Below are positions 17,376 to 25,117 of a stretch of 64,000 nucleotides of DNA, in pieces (the first letter of the stretch is position 1; each line of letters begins with the position of its first letter). The notes under the pieces were generated by a model. That model saw only the letters and a list, made by a program, of their open reading frames with translations. It was not told where the DNA came from and did no database searches. Origin of the DNA: Afipia sp964384815 (GTDB taxonomy: Bacteria > Pseudomonadota > Alphaproteobacteria > Rhizobiales > Xanthobacteraceae); contig CAYLLZ010000003.1 in assembly GCA_964384815.1 (NCBI GenBank), positions 186,001 through 250,000 on the forward strand, in the 5' to 3' direction. The translations under genes were made by a program, and so were the position numbers.

Positions 17376-18610
17376 GATCCGCCCTCCAGAGCCTGAAAGC
17401 GATAGCCGTCCGCTTTCGTCATCCATGACAGAAACACCTTGCGGCCGTCGCTGACCAGCAGCGGATGATCGGAGGCATCCGCCGTGCTGGCAATCGCGCG
17501 CGGCTGCGACCATGTCTTTCCGGCATCTCGCGACGTCATCAGATTGACCGTGGTTTTCTCTCCGTCGAATTCCTTCCAGACCAGCTGCGTTCCATTCGGG
17601 CCAGCCAGCACGAACGGACGCGAGGGTGCACGCGCGGCATTGCCGATCGGCATCGGCGCGGAGAAGGTGCGGCCGCCATCCTCCGAGCGGGCGTAAAACA
17701 GGCCCTTGCGATTCTTGCCGTTGGTGTACCAGGTGACGTGATAGGTGCCGTTCGCGGCGACCGCGAGGCTCGGACCATGATGCGGACACGCCGCGATCTT
17801 CCAGTCATCGACGCTGACGCGGCGAATCTCGCCCGGCGTCTTCAGATCGGAGAAGGTGACGATAGCGTGGTCGCGCACCCCACCCTCGAAGATATTGCGA
17901 AAGACAACAGCGGGGCGGCCCGGCCCCGCGAAGGCAAGCCCGAGCCGGCAGCATTCGCAGGTGTTGTCGCGCACGACATGCGCTTCGGAGTACGTCGCGC
18001 CGCCGTCCTTCGATGAAGCGAAGAACAGCGCCGCGCCGTCATACGCCTCGCCTTTCTTGCGGGCCGGACCGCGGTTGCGCTTGTCGAGCCAGGCGGCGAA
18101 TACCGATCCATCGCGATCGAGCGCCAGCGCCTGGAAGCGCTGGCTCTCCTTGCTGGCGGTGATCGGCTGCGGCGGCGAGAATGTCTTGCCGCCATCCACC
18201 GAGCGCGTGGTGAACACCTCGCCGTTGAACGCCTTGTCGCGGAAAGTGGAGAACGCAACGACGATGCGTCCCTGCGGATCGATCACGATCTGCGGCCGCG
18301 CATCAGGCCCCCAGTCGAGATCGGGATTTCCTTTCGTGATCACAACCGGCGCCGGAAAGGTCTTGCCGCCATCTGTCGAGCTTGCGACCGAGAGCTGGCC
18401 GCCCGCCATCCAGATCGCCCACAGCGTGCCTTGGGCGTCGAAGGTCGCCGTGACCTTCGACGCGCATTTCAAGGCGGTCTCTTCGCATGCGGCCTCGGAG
18501 TTGTGCTGGTGCTTCATCTGCGCCAGCGCACCGGACGAGCACAGTGCGATCGCCACGCAAGCGACAAGCGAAAGTCTGAACCCACGAATAGTCAACACAA
18601 AACGCCTCAT
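17372..18610 (-). CDS. Secreted BNR/Asp-box propeller protein with Cys/His clusters
   Basis: 412 residues, signal peptide to about residue 30. Five Asp-boxes of the S-x-D-x-G-x-T-F/W type (near residues 78, 137, 199, 309 and 360) indicate a six-bladed sialidase-like propeller. Unusual features are a mature N-terminus QMKHQH, then Cys42 and Cys49, a CECC cluster at 218-221, and CPHHGP at 275-280. Such clusters suggest metal, perhaps Cu(I), binding. I see no Arg-rich FRIP motif, so sialidase activity is unlikely even though databases often give that name. It overlaps the TonB receptor stop and the thioredoxin start by four bases each. Confidence 0.75.
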   Translation of the reverse strand: MRRFVLTIRGFRLSLVACVAIALCSSGALAQMKHQHNSEAACEETALKCASKVTATFDAQGTLWAIWMAGGQLSVASSTDGGKTFPAPVVITKGNPDLDWGPDARPQIVIDPQGRIVVAFSTFRDKAFNGEVFTTRSVDGGKTFSPPQPITASKESQRFQALALDRDGSVFAAWLDKRNRGPARKKGEAYDGAALFFASSKDGGATYSEAHVVRDNTCECCRLGLAFAGPGRPAVVFRNIFEGGVRDHAIVTFSDLKTPGEIRRVSVDDWKIAACPHHGPSLAVAANGTYHVTWYTNGKNRKGLFYARSEDGGRTFSAPMPIGNAARAPSRPFVLAGPNGTQLVWKEFDGEKTTVNLMTSRDAGKTWSQPRAIASTADASDHPLLVSDGRKVFLSWMTKADGYRFQALEGGS

Positions 18611-21024
18611 CTGAATGCCACCTTCATTCCGGCAACGAACGTGCGCGGCGAGCCGGCGTAGATCGAACCGGTGCTGTTCGCCAGCACGCTGGCCGGGTTC
18701 TGTATCCCGCCCGCCGTAACGGTGTTGCCGATATTGTTGGCGGACGCGATATAGGTGCGGTCGAAGACGTTGCGAACCTCGAAATACAGATTGAGGGATT
18801 TCAGATAATCCGAAACCAGATCCGTCTTGTAGTGTACGTTGAGATTGACCAGTTCATAGCCCGGCGCCTTCAACAAATTGGCATTGTCCATGTAGAAGGA
18901 ATCCTTCCACTGCACCTCGACAAAGCCGCCGAAGCCCTGCAGCGGACCTGACACTTCATCGTAGGACAGACGCGCCGTCAGTTCGTTGGGCGAGATGCCG
19001 GGAATCTTGTTGCCGGCGCGGTTGAAGCTGAAGCTCGCGCCGTTGTTCAACACTTCGGTGTACTCGGTGTAGATCTGGTCGAGATAGGTGTAGGCCAGCG
19101 TTGCGCGCCAGCGCGGATCGATCCGCCAGTCGGCGGCCAGCTCGACACCGCGATGCTCGGAGCGCGGCGCGTTGAAGGTGAAGCTGCTATTGGGCGCACC
19201 GACCGGCGTCGCCTGCGTCACAAGCTCATCGCGGAAGAATTCGTAGAAGCCGGTGACGCTGACCCTAATTGCGTTGTTCGGTGTCCAGTCGACACCGAGA
19301 TCGTAGCCGAGGTTCTTCTGCGAGGTGAGCTGGGTGTTGTTGCCGTTCTGGCCGTTCGCCAGCACGAACAGATTGCCGACCTGCGGCGTGCCGTAGCCCG
19401 CAGCCACCCGCGCGCGCACCTGCCAATCACTGCTGATCCTGTAGAGCAGCGCGAGCTCCGGCGCGGTGTTGTCGAAGTGCTTGTCGGCATCGGTGATCCG
19501 GGTGCTGGTGATTCCGGTCGGCCCCGCATAGCTGTAGGCGGTGTTGGTGCCCTTCAGCACCGATCTTTCCCAGCCGATGCCGCCGATCGCAGTCAACGTC
19601 TCGGTCAGCCTCAACTCCTCACGCGCCCGCAGACCATAGTTCAAGTGCTCGCCCGTGACATTGGACGACAGCCGCCCGAGCGTCGCGTCTCCCCCCGGCA
19701 TCAGCATGCGGGTATCGCTCGACCAGCTCATGGTGTTGTAGAAGCCGCCGAAATAGGTCGTGGAATCGAAACCGAACAACTGGCCGCGATGGGTGACATC
19801 GCTGATGTAGTTGTAGGACGGAAAATCGCCGATCGCGCTGGTGGCGCCGGTCGGCTGGCTGATGTTGCGGTCGTCAAAAACGAACTGGTTGCGCCACGTC
19901 GTCTGATCGTCGAAATCGTGCTCCCAGCGGCCGCCGACAATCGTGCGCCGGTCGGTGCGGCCCAGACCCGCCTGCTGCGCGGTTTCCGGATCGGTGCCGG
20001 CGGAATTGTTGAAACCGTTTCTGTTGAGCGTGACCGTAGCGCATCCCGGCGCAGCGCCCGTAAACACCGCACAACCGCGCTGGAACGGGTTCTGGTAGAA
20101 CTGGTTGAGCGACAGCCGGATCGGCAGACGGGCGTCGAGATTGTTGTTGATGAACTTGACTGTGAAGCGGTCGTCCGGCGTCGCCTTGTAGGTGCCGAGG
20201 AAATTCACCGTCTGGGTGTTGAACCAGCTATTGCCGATGAAGCCGTCGCCGCGCGTATCGCTCGCGAACAGCGAGCCCTCGAAATTACCGACCTTCTTGC
20301 CGGCGGCGAGATAGTTGTTGAGATAGCCGAAGCTGCCGCCATCGATGCCGTACTCGATGCCGTCGATCTCGCCGCCCGGCCGGGTGCGGAAGTTGAGCGC
20401 GCCGCCGGTGGCGTAGTTGCCGTACAGCGCCGAGGACGGCCCGCGGATCACATCGATCGCGCCATAGGCGTGCGGGTCGATCAGGTCGGACCGCGACAGG
20501 CCGTCGGGCTGCGTCACCGGGAATCCGTCGTCGAAGATCACCATGTTGCGGATGGCGAAGCCGTTGCGCGCATTCGAGCCGCGAATCGAGATACCGAAAT
20601 CGCGCGGGCCGTTGCCCTGCTTGACCGAGATGCCCGGGCTTTCGCGCAGCACATCCGCCACCGAGAAGGACGGACGATTGTCGAACTGACTTCGGTCAAT
20701 CGTGGTCTGGGTCTGACCCTGCGGCGCCTGGCCAAGAATCGCCCGCGCGGCACTCGCGCTGACGGACCCGGCCTGGACCTGAGATGTGACCGGCGCGCCC
20801 TGCGCAACGGCAGGTTGTACTGATTGCCTCCGAGCCGTGGCGGTGCGCTTCGGCTTGCGCGGCTTGACGCGCGGCGGTGCCGGCGCATCGACCGTCATCG
20901 CCGGCAAAACGTGATCCGTTGTGTGATCGGCCAGGGCCTGTGACATGGCCCCCGCCCCGATCATGCTGCCGATCGCGAGCATACTGACGCCACACAACAC
21001 ATGCGGCTTGAACGTCCTGAACAT
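18607..21024 (-). CDS. TonB-dependent outer-membrane receptor, probably copper or copper chelate
   Basis: 805 residues: signal peptide (to about 33), a possible TonB box near LPAMTVDAP, a Pro/Arg linker, plug domain (about 115-235, with ISIRGSNARNGFAIRN, PHAYGAIDVIRGPSSALYGN and ATGGALNFRT) and a barrel to the C-terminus. The last residues are KVAFR, one past the usual terminal Phe. Substrate is inferred from the upstream DUF2946 copper-sensing ORF and the Cys/His-rich neighbours, not from the receptor itself. Start ATG at 21024 with AGGA upstream; 87 bases separate it from the uORF. Confidence 0.88.
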   Translation of the reverse strand: MFRTFKPHVLCGVSMLAIGSMIGAGAMSQALADHTTDHVLPAMTVDAPAPPRVKPRKPKRTATARRQSVQPAVAQGAPVTSQVQAGSVSASAARAILGQAPQGQTQTTIDRSQFDNRPSFSVADVLRESPGISVKQGNGPRDFGISIRGSNARNGFAIRNMVIFDDGFPVTQPDGLSRSDLIDPHAYGAIDVIRGPSSALYGNYATGGALNFRTRPGGEIDGIEYGIDGGSFGYLNNYLAAGKKVGNFEGSLFASDTRGDGFIGNSWFNTQTVNFLGTYKATPDDRFTVKFINNNLDARLPIRLSLNQFYQNPFQRGCAVFTGAAPGCATVTLNRNGFNNSAGTDPETAQQAGLGRTDRRTIVGGRWEHDFDDQTTWRNQFVFDDRNISQPTGATSAIGDFPSYNYISDVTHRGQLFGFDSTTYFGGFYNTMSWSSDTRMLMPGGDATLGRLSSNVTGEHLNYGLRAREELRLTETLTAIGGIGWERSVLKGTNTAYSYAGPTGITSTRITDADKHFDNTAPELALLYRISSDWQVRARVAAGYGTPQVGNLFVLANGQNGNNTQLTSQKNLGYDLGVDWTPNNAIRVSVTGFYEFFRDELVTQATPVGAPNSSFTFNAPRSEHRGVELAADWRIDPRWRATLAYTYLDQIYTEYTEVLNNGASFSFNRAGNKIPGISPNELTARLSYDEVSGPLQGFGGFVEVQWKDSFYMDNANLLKAPGYELVNLNVHYKTDLVSDYLKSLNLYFEVRNVFDRTYIASANNIGNTVTAGGIQNPASVLANSTGSIYAGSPRTFVAGMKVAFR

Positions 21025-21111
21025 GATTCATTCCTGATGGCTGTATCCAGCAGCGCTGATCCACGTTTGCGGCCGGCGGCATGGGCTGCCGCAGCCACGT
21101 CGAGGTCGTGA
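21025..21111 (-). promoter_or_regulatory. Probable Rho-dependent control region between uORF and TonB receptor
   Basis: The 87-base gap between the DUF2946 stop and the receptor start. By analogy with the Bordetella system, copper-released ribosomes would leave the RNA here open to Rho. No intrinsic terminator is visible, consistent with that. Evidence is positional only. Confidence 0.35.
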
Positions 21112-21489
21112 TCAGGAATGGAAAGGTGGCGCGCGTGCCTGCGCGAGGCGACCGCCATCGCGCGAGGGCGGCATCGGCTGGTCAGCCAGCCAAAAGATGC
21201 GCTGATAGGAAAGCTGCAGCGCCACGAAAGGCGCATCGGGCGTCGGGACTGTGGCCGATCCGGCATGCACCAGCACGCACAGAGCGCAACAGGTGGTGGT
21301 CTGCGGTGCGCTCTGCCCCTGATCCGTCGTGCCGGTATCTGAGGCTTCGTGAAGGGTCGCGCAGATCGGCGCGTTGGCAAGCGGATCATGCAGCGCGGCC
21401 GCGGCCCATGCCGCCCCGACAGGCGCAATCAACTGCGCCAGAATGGCGAACATCGCGACGGGAAGATATGTCCCCAGCCAGCGGCGCAT
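21112..21489 (-). CDS. CruR-type copper-sensing upstream ORF (DUF2946)
   Basis: 125 residues from the ATG at 21489 (MRRWLGTYLPVAMFAILAQL); the ORF can be read back to 21666 but without family features. N-terminal hydrophobic signal, Cys43, a CCALC cluster whose Cys68 and Cys71 form CxxC, and a C-terminal QARAPPFHS with RAPP at residues 119-122. In Bordetella pertussis the DUF2946 protein bp2923, upstream of the TonB transporter gene bfrG, senses copper through CxxC while being made; stalling at the C-terminal RAPP motif keeps the operon on, and copper relieves the stall and triggers Rho-dependent termination. Both motifs and the position before a TonB receptor match here, so I infer the same mechanism. 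Confidence 0.82.
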   Translation of the reverse strand: MRRWLGTYLPVAMFAILAQLIAPVGAAWAAAALHDPLANAPICATLHEASDTGTTDQGQSAPQTTTCCALCVLVHAGSATVPTPDAPFVALQLSYQRIFWLADQPMPPSRDGGRLAQARAPPFHS

Positions 21490-21689
21490 TGTTTTCACTC
21501 GTTGATCCCCGTCCCGACTAATCATGCTTCGGGTTGGATGTCGAGAGACGCTCGAGGTTCCTGACGGCTTCGTTTCACGCGTCCGTTTCAGAATAAAACG
21601 ACGGTTTTTCACCCTGTCTTTGTGCAGTGCGGTAAATAGGAGATTTCTTTCCGAAAAGGGTGACAACGCGGTGACGTTCGGCTACACAG

Positions 21690-21877
21690 TCTGCCCGGAC
21701 GAATGCGGCTTGCCAATTTCATCCGGTGGTCCAAGTGGCCGGTCCAAGTCTTGGGAGGAGGCTCTGACGCGCACAAGCAGCGTCGTTCCCGAACAAATAC
21801 GGATAAATCCAAATCTCATCGGGAAATTAAGGAGTCGGAATAATTGCAAGAGCGGGGCTGGGCCCTGCTCTTTTTTT
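21690..21877 (+). ncRNA. Possible small RNA ending in a strong plus-strand terminator
   Basis: No gene covers 21490-21941. On the plus strand a promoter-like GTGACA, 17-base spacer, TACACA lies at about 21669-21697. The stretch after it has small hairpins (CCAAG-T-CTTGG near 21745; GACGC...GCGTC near 21767) and ends in the terminator at 21849-21877. About 180 bases with no convincing ORF. No known RNA family is recognised, and the 5' end is a guess. Confidence 0.3.
21849..21877 (+). terminator. Intrinsic terminator, plus strand
   Basis: Ten-bp stem AGAGCGGGGC / GCCCTGCTCT (one G-T pair) with a 3-base loop, followed by seven T on the plus strand. No annotated plus-strand gene precedes it, which is why a small RNA is suspected. 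It may also stop minus-strand transcription after DUF1467, but there the T-run is poor. Confidence 0.7.
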
Positions 21878-21941
21878 GTCTGCTGTTATCTGCTGCCGTT
21901 CTCTGCCGCTGCCGTTTGGCCGGCAACGCGAGCGATTGTCT

Positions 21942-22214
21942 TCAGCGCGGAAAGCCGAGCAGATCGCTGAGCCGGTCGAGATTGAGATAGCCCTGCCGGT
22001 GGGCATACAGGCCAATCGCAAAAAGAATCGCGGACACGATGGTGGTCCAGAGCACCTTCTGCGCCATGCGCGGCATTCGCGGCGCGCCGGGATCGGCTCC
22101 GGCCACCTCCTCGCCGGCGTCGTCCTCACTATTGCGCACGCCGAACGGCAGCACCGCGAACAGCACCACCCACCACAACACGAAATAGATCGCCAGGGCG
22201 GAAGAAATGGTCAT
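21942..22214 (-). CDS. DUF1467 family membrane protein
   Basis: 90 residues with two membrane helices (about 4-26 and 53-72) separated by an acidic loop (NSEDDAGEEV). Starts MTISSALAIYFVLWWVVLFAVL and ends LNLDRLSDLLGFPR. This family sits between mce and proS in Rhizobiales; function unknown. Starts three bases after the mce stop. It is the last conserved gene before the inserted copper-type operon. Confidence 0.85.
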   Translation of the reverse strand: MTISSALAIYFVLWWVVLFAVLPFGVRNSEDDAGEEVAGADPGAPRMPRMAQKVLWTTIVSAILFAIGLYAHRQGYLNLDRLSDLLGFPR

Positions 22215-22217
22215 GGT

Positions 22218-22622
22218 CTAGGCCTGCTTGATTTCAATGAGCGCGCCTGAGAAGTCCTTCGGGTGCAAAAACAGCGCCAGAGCGCCGCCAATGCCGACCT
22301 TCGGTTCGCCGTCGCCGAGCACGCGCGCGCCCCGCGCAATAAAATCATCGCGCGCTGCGATGATGTCCGGCACCTCGTAGCACAAATGGTGAATGCCGCC
22401 ATCGGGATTGCGCGCCAGGAATTTGGCCACAGGCGACGCATCGCCCAGCGGCTGGATGAACTCGATCTTGGTGTTGGGCAAGGTCACGAACAGCGCGACC
22501 ACGCCATGCAGCGGCACCTCGATCGGCTCGGAGATGTCGGCGCCGAACGCGGTGCGGTAAATCTCCGCCGCCGCTTTCACGTCGCGCACGGCGATGCCCA
22601 CATGGTTGAGCCGGCCCAGCAT
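22218..22622 (-). CDS. mce: Methylmalonyl-CoA epimerase
   Basis: Interconverts (S)- and (R)-methylmalonyl-CoA in propionyl-CoA use. The ATG at 22622 (MLGRLNHVGIAVRD) gives 134 residues, normal for this glyoxalase-fold family; an ATG seven codons upstream is also possible. The metal ligands fall in LNHVGIAV (His), GGIHHLCYEVPD (His) and the C-terminal GALIEI (Glu). Located between DUF1467 and rnj. Confidence 0.93.
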   Translation of the reverse strand: MLGRLNHVGIAVRDVKAAAEIYRTAFGADISEPIEVPLHGVVALFVTLPNTKIEFIQPLGDASPVAKFLARNPDGGIHHLCYEVPDIIAARDDFIARGARVLGDGEPKVGIGGALALFLHPKDFSGALIEIKQA

Positions 22623-22660
22623 CCTTGTTGCCTCCATCGTCAAATCGGGTCGCTACGACA

Positions 22661-24331
22661 TCAGACTACCAGCACGTGAACCGTGCAGATCGTCTTCTTG
22701 CCCCACTGCTCCGCGATCAAAGCGCGCACCGCGCGGCGCACCGCCTCCGACACCGCGTCCGGATCGCGCCGTTTGGCACGCGGCAGGCTCTCGACCGTGG
22801 CGACCGCGACATCGAACGCCTCGTCGGCGATATCTTCGCCGGCGGCGTTGCGCTCGGGGATGCCGATCAGCTCGATCTCCGGATCATCGGCAAGCTCGCC
22901 GCTTTCGGTCATCGCGATCGAGACCAGCGCGCAGCCGGCAAACGACAGACGGCGGCGTTCGACCACCGCGCGCGCCTTCTGATCCTCCAGAAGGTTGCCG
23001 TCCTTGTAGGTGCGGCCTGCCGGCACCTCGTCGATGATGGCGGGCTCGCCCGGCCCGAGCCGCACCAGATCGCCGTTCTTGCAGACCACGACTTTCGGCA
23101 CGCCGCAGGCCCGGGCCAGCTTCGCGTGCTCGGACAGATGCAGCGCCTCGCCATGGGCCGGGATCAGCACCTGCGGGCGCACCCAGGAGATCATGTCACG
23201 CAGCTCGTCCTGACGCGGATGGCCCGAGACGTGGACCAGATGGGTGCGGTCGGTGATGACCTTGACGCCCTGCAACACCAGATTGTTGATGATCCCGCCG
23301 ACCGCGCGCTCGTTGCCAGGAATGGTGCGCGAGGAGAAGATCACTGTGTCGCCCTTGTTGAGCGTCACCTGCGGGTGGTCGTCATTGGCGATGCGGGCCA
23401 GCGCCGCGCGCGGCTCGCCCTGGCTGCCGGTGCACAGTGCCAGCACCTTGTCCGGCGGGAAATGGCCGTAATAATCAACGCCCCGGAATGCGCCGATGCC
23501 GTCGAGATAGCCGGTCTCGCGCGCGACCTGGACCACGCGCTCCATCGCCCGCCCGATCACCACCACCTCGCGGTCCGCGGCGCGGGCGGCTTCCGCGACG
23601 GCGCGCAGGCGCGCGACGTTCGAGGCGAAGGTCGTCACCGCGACACGGCCTCGCGCGGCCTTCACCAGTTCGGTGATGGTCCTGGCGACTTCCTGCTCGG
23701 AAGGCGAACGGCCCTCGCGCACCGCATTGGTGGAATCGCCGACCAGCGCCAGCACGCCTTCATCGCCAAGTTCGCGTAGGCGCTTCTCGTCGGTTGGCCG
23801 GCCGATGATTGGGGTTGGATCGATCTTCCAGTCGCCGGTGTGCAGTACCGTTCCGACCTCGGTGCGGATCGCCAACGCATGCGATTCCGGAATCGAATGG
23901 GCGACGGGAATGAACTCGACATTGAACGGGCCGAGATCGATCCGCCCGCCCGATTCCACGACCGTGACCGGAATCTTCGGCGCGTTGCGTTCGGCGGCGC
24001 ATTTGGCCTCGAACAGCGAGGCGCTGAACTGCGTCGCATAGATCGGGCATTGCAGGCGCGGCCACAGATCGATGATGGCGCCGAAATGATCCTCATGGGC
24101 GTGGGTCAGGACAAGGCCGACGAGGTTCTTGCGTTCCTTTTCGAGGAAACGGATGTCCGGCATGACGACGTCGATGCCGGGCAGATGTTCTTCATTGCCG
24201 AACGACACGCCGAGATCGACCGCGAGCCAACTGCGCTGATGGCGGTTGCCGAGGCCGTAGAGCGACAAATTCATGCCGATCTCGCCGACACCACCTAATG
24301 GCGCGAAGGTGAATTCGTCCGGCCGCGCCAT
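22661..24331 (-). CDS. rnj: Ribonuclease J
   Basis: Metallo-beta-lactamase/beta-CASP nuclease with 5'-3' exo- and endonuclease activity in RNA decay and rRNA maturation. 556 residues. The zinc motif LVLTHAHEDHFGAI is near residue 75, followed by VAHSIPESHAL, HTGDWKID, GDSTNAVREGRSPSEQEV, CTGSQGEPRAAL, SSRTIPGN and HVSGHPRQDELRDM. It overlaps the birA stop by one base (TGATG), so the two are coupled. Confidence 0.94.
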   Translation of the reverse strand: MARPDEFTFAPLGGVGEIGMNLSLYGLGNRHQRSWLAVDLGVSFGNEEHLPGIDVVMPDIRFLEKERKNLVGLVLTHAHEDHFGAIIDLWPRLQCPIYATQFSASLFEAKCAAERNAPKIPVTVVESGGRIDLGPFNVEFIPVAHSIPESHALAIRTEVGTVLHTGDWKIDPTPIIGRPTDEKRLRELGDEGVLALVGDSTNAVREGRSPSEQEVARTITELVKAARGRVAVTTFASNVARLRAVAEAARAADREVVVIGRAMERVVQVARETGYLDGIGAFRGVDYYGHFPPDKVLALCTGSQGEPRAALARIANDDHPQVTLNKGDTVIFSSRTIPGNERAVGGIINNLVLQGVKVITDRTHLVHVSGHPRQDELRDMISWVRPQVLIPAHGEALHLSEHAKLARACGVPKVVVCKNGDLVRLGPGEPAIIDEVPAGRTYKDGNLLEDQKARAVVERRRLSFAGCALVSIAMTESGELADDPEIELIGIPERNAAGEDIADEAFDVAVATVESLPRAKRRDPDAVSEAVRRAVRALIAEQWGKKTICTVHVLVV

Positions 24332-25116
24332 CAGGCCGCACCCGCCGACATCGCCGCGCCGAAATGCACGTCACCCGCCGCAACCGTCATCCGCCTGCCG
24401 CTGCCTTCCACCAGCACCAGCCGCCCCTCCTCGTCGAGCGTCTCGAAAGTCCCCTGCAAGGTCACGCTGCCGCTCTGCACCGCCATCGGTTTGCCGAGTC
24501 CTGCGGCCCGCGCCAGCCACAGCCGGCGGATCTCCTGAAAACCGCGGCCGCCATCCCAGAGCGTGACGAACTCAAGCCACGCATCCGACAATGCGGCGAA
24601 CACATCCTCCGCGCTCGCCGTAATGCCACATGCGGCCAGCGAGGTCGCCGGATAAGGCATACCCTCGGGCGCCGCGACGACATTGACGCCGATGCCGACG
24701 ACGACGGCAAGCCCGCCGGGCACGGTTTCGGTCTCGATCAGGATGCCGGCAATCTTCTTGCCATCGGCCAGCACGTCATTGGGCCACTTCAGCGCAAAGG
24801 ATGCCGCGCGCATGCCTGCGACCTGACGCAATGCGCTGTCGAGCGCAAGGCCCGCGGCAAAGCCAAGCGTGGCGACAATGGCTGGCGGAGCATCGATGGT
24901 CTGGATGATGCTGGCGGCAAGATTGCCCGGCGGCGAAACCCATGCACGGTTGCGTCGCCCGTGCCCCGCGCTTTGGTGTGCCGTCGTCAGCCACAACGGG
25001 CCGCGCTCGCCGGCGCGGACTCGCGCCAAGGCCTCGGCACTGGTCGAACCAATGGTTTCGAAGGCGGCCAGCCGGATTCCGGCGGTTTGTGCTCGTGGAC
25101 CGAGCGCAAACGCCAT
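24331..25116 (-). CDS. birA: Biotin--[acetyl-CoA-carboxylase] ligase
   Basis: Attaches biotin to the carboxyl carrier protein. 261 residues from the ATG at 25116 (MAFALGPRAQTAGIRLAAFE). Catalytic-core motifs: ETIGSTSAEAL, HQSAGHGRRNRAWVSPPGNL (the biotinyl-AMP loop), LKWPNDVLADGKKIAGIL and GIGVNV. There is no N-terminal DNA-binding domain, so this is not a repressor. It lies one base after the nuoN stop, in the usual order. Confidence 0.93.
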   Translation of the reverse strand: MAFALGPRAQTAGIRLAAFETIGSTSAEALARVRAGERGPLWLTTAHQSAGHGRRNRAWVSPPGNLAASIIQTIDAPPAIVATLGFAAGLALDSALRQVAGMRAASFALKWPNDVLADGKKIAGILIETETVPGGLAVVVGIGVNVVAAPEGMPYPATSLAACGITASAEDVFAALSDAWLEFVTLWDGGRGFQEIRRLWLARAAGLGKPMAVQSGSVTLQGTFETLDEEGRLVLVEGSGRRMTVAAGDVHFGAAMSAGAA

Positions 25117-25117
25117 C

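Noticed and set aside
17372..18610. True sialidase
   Set aside because: Asp-boxes only show the propeller fold; the catalytic Arg triad and FRIP motif are not visible and the context is metal-related.
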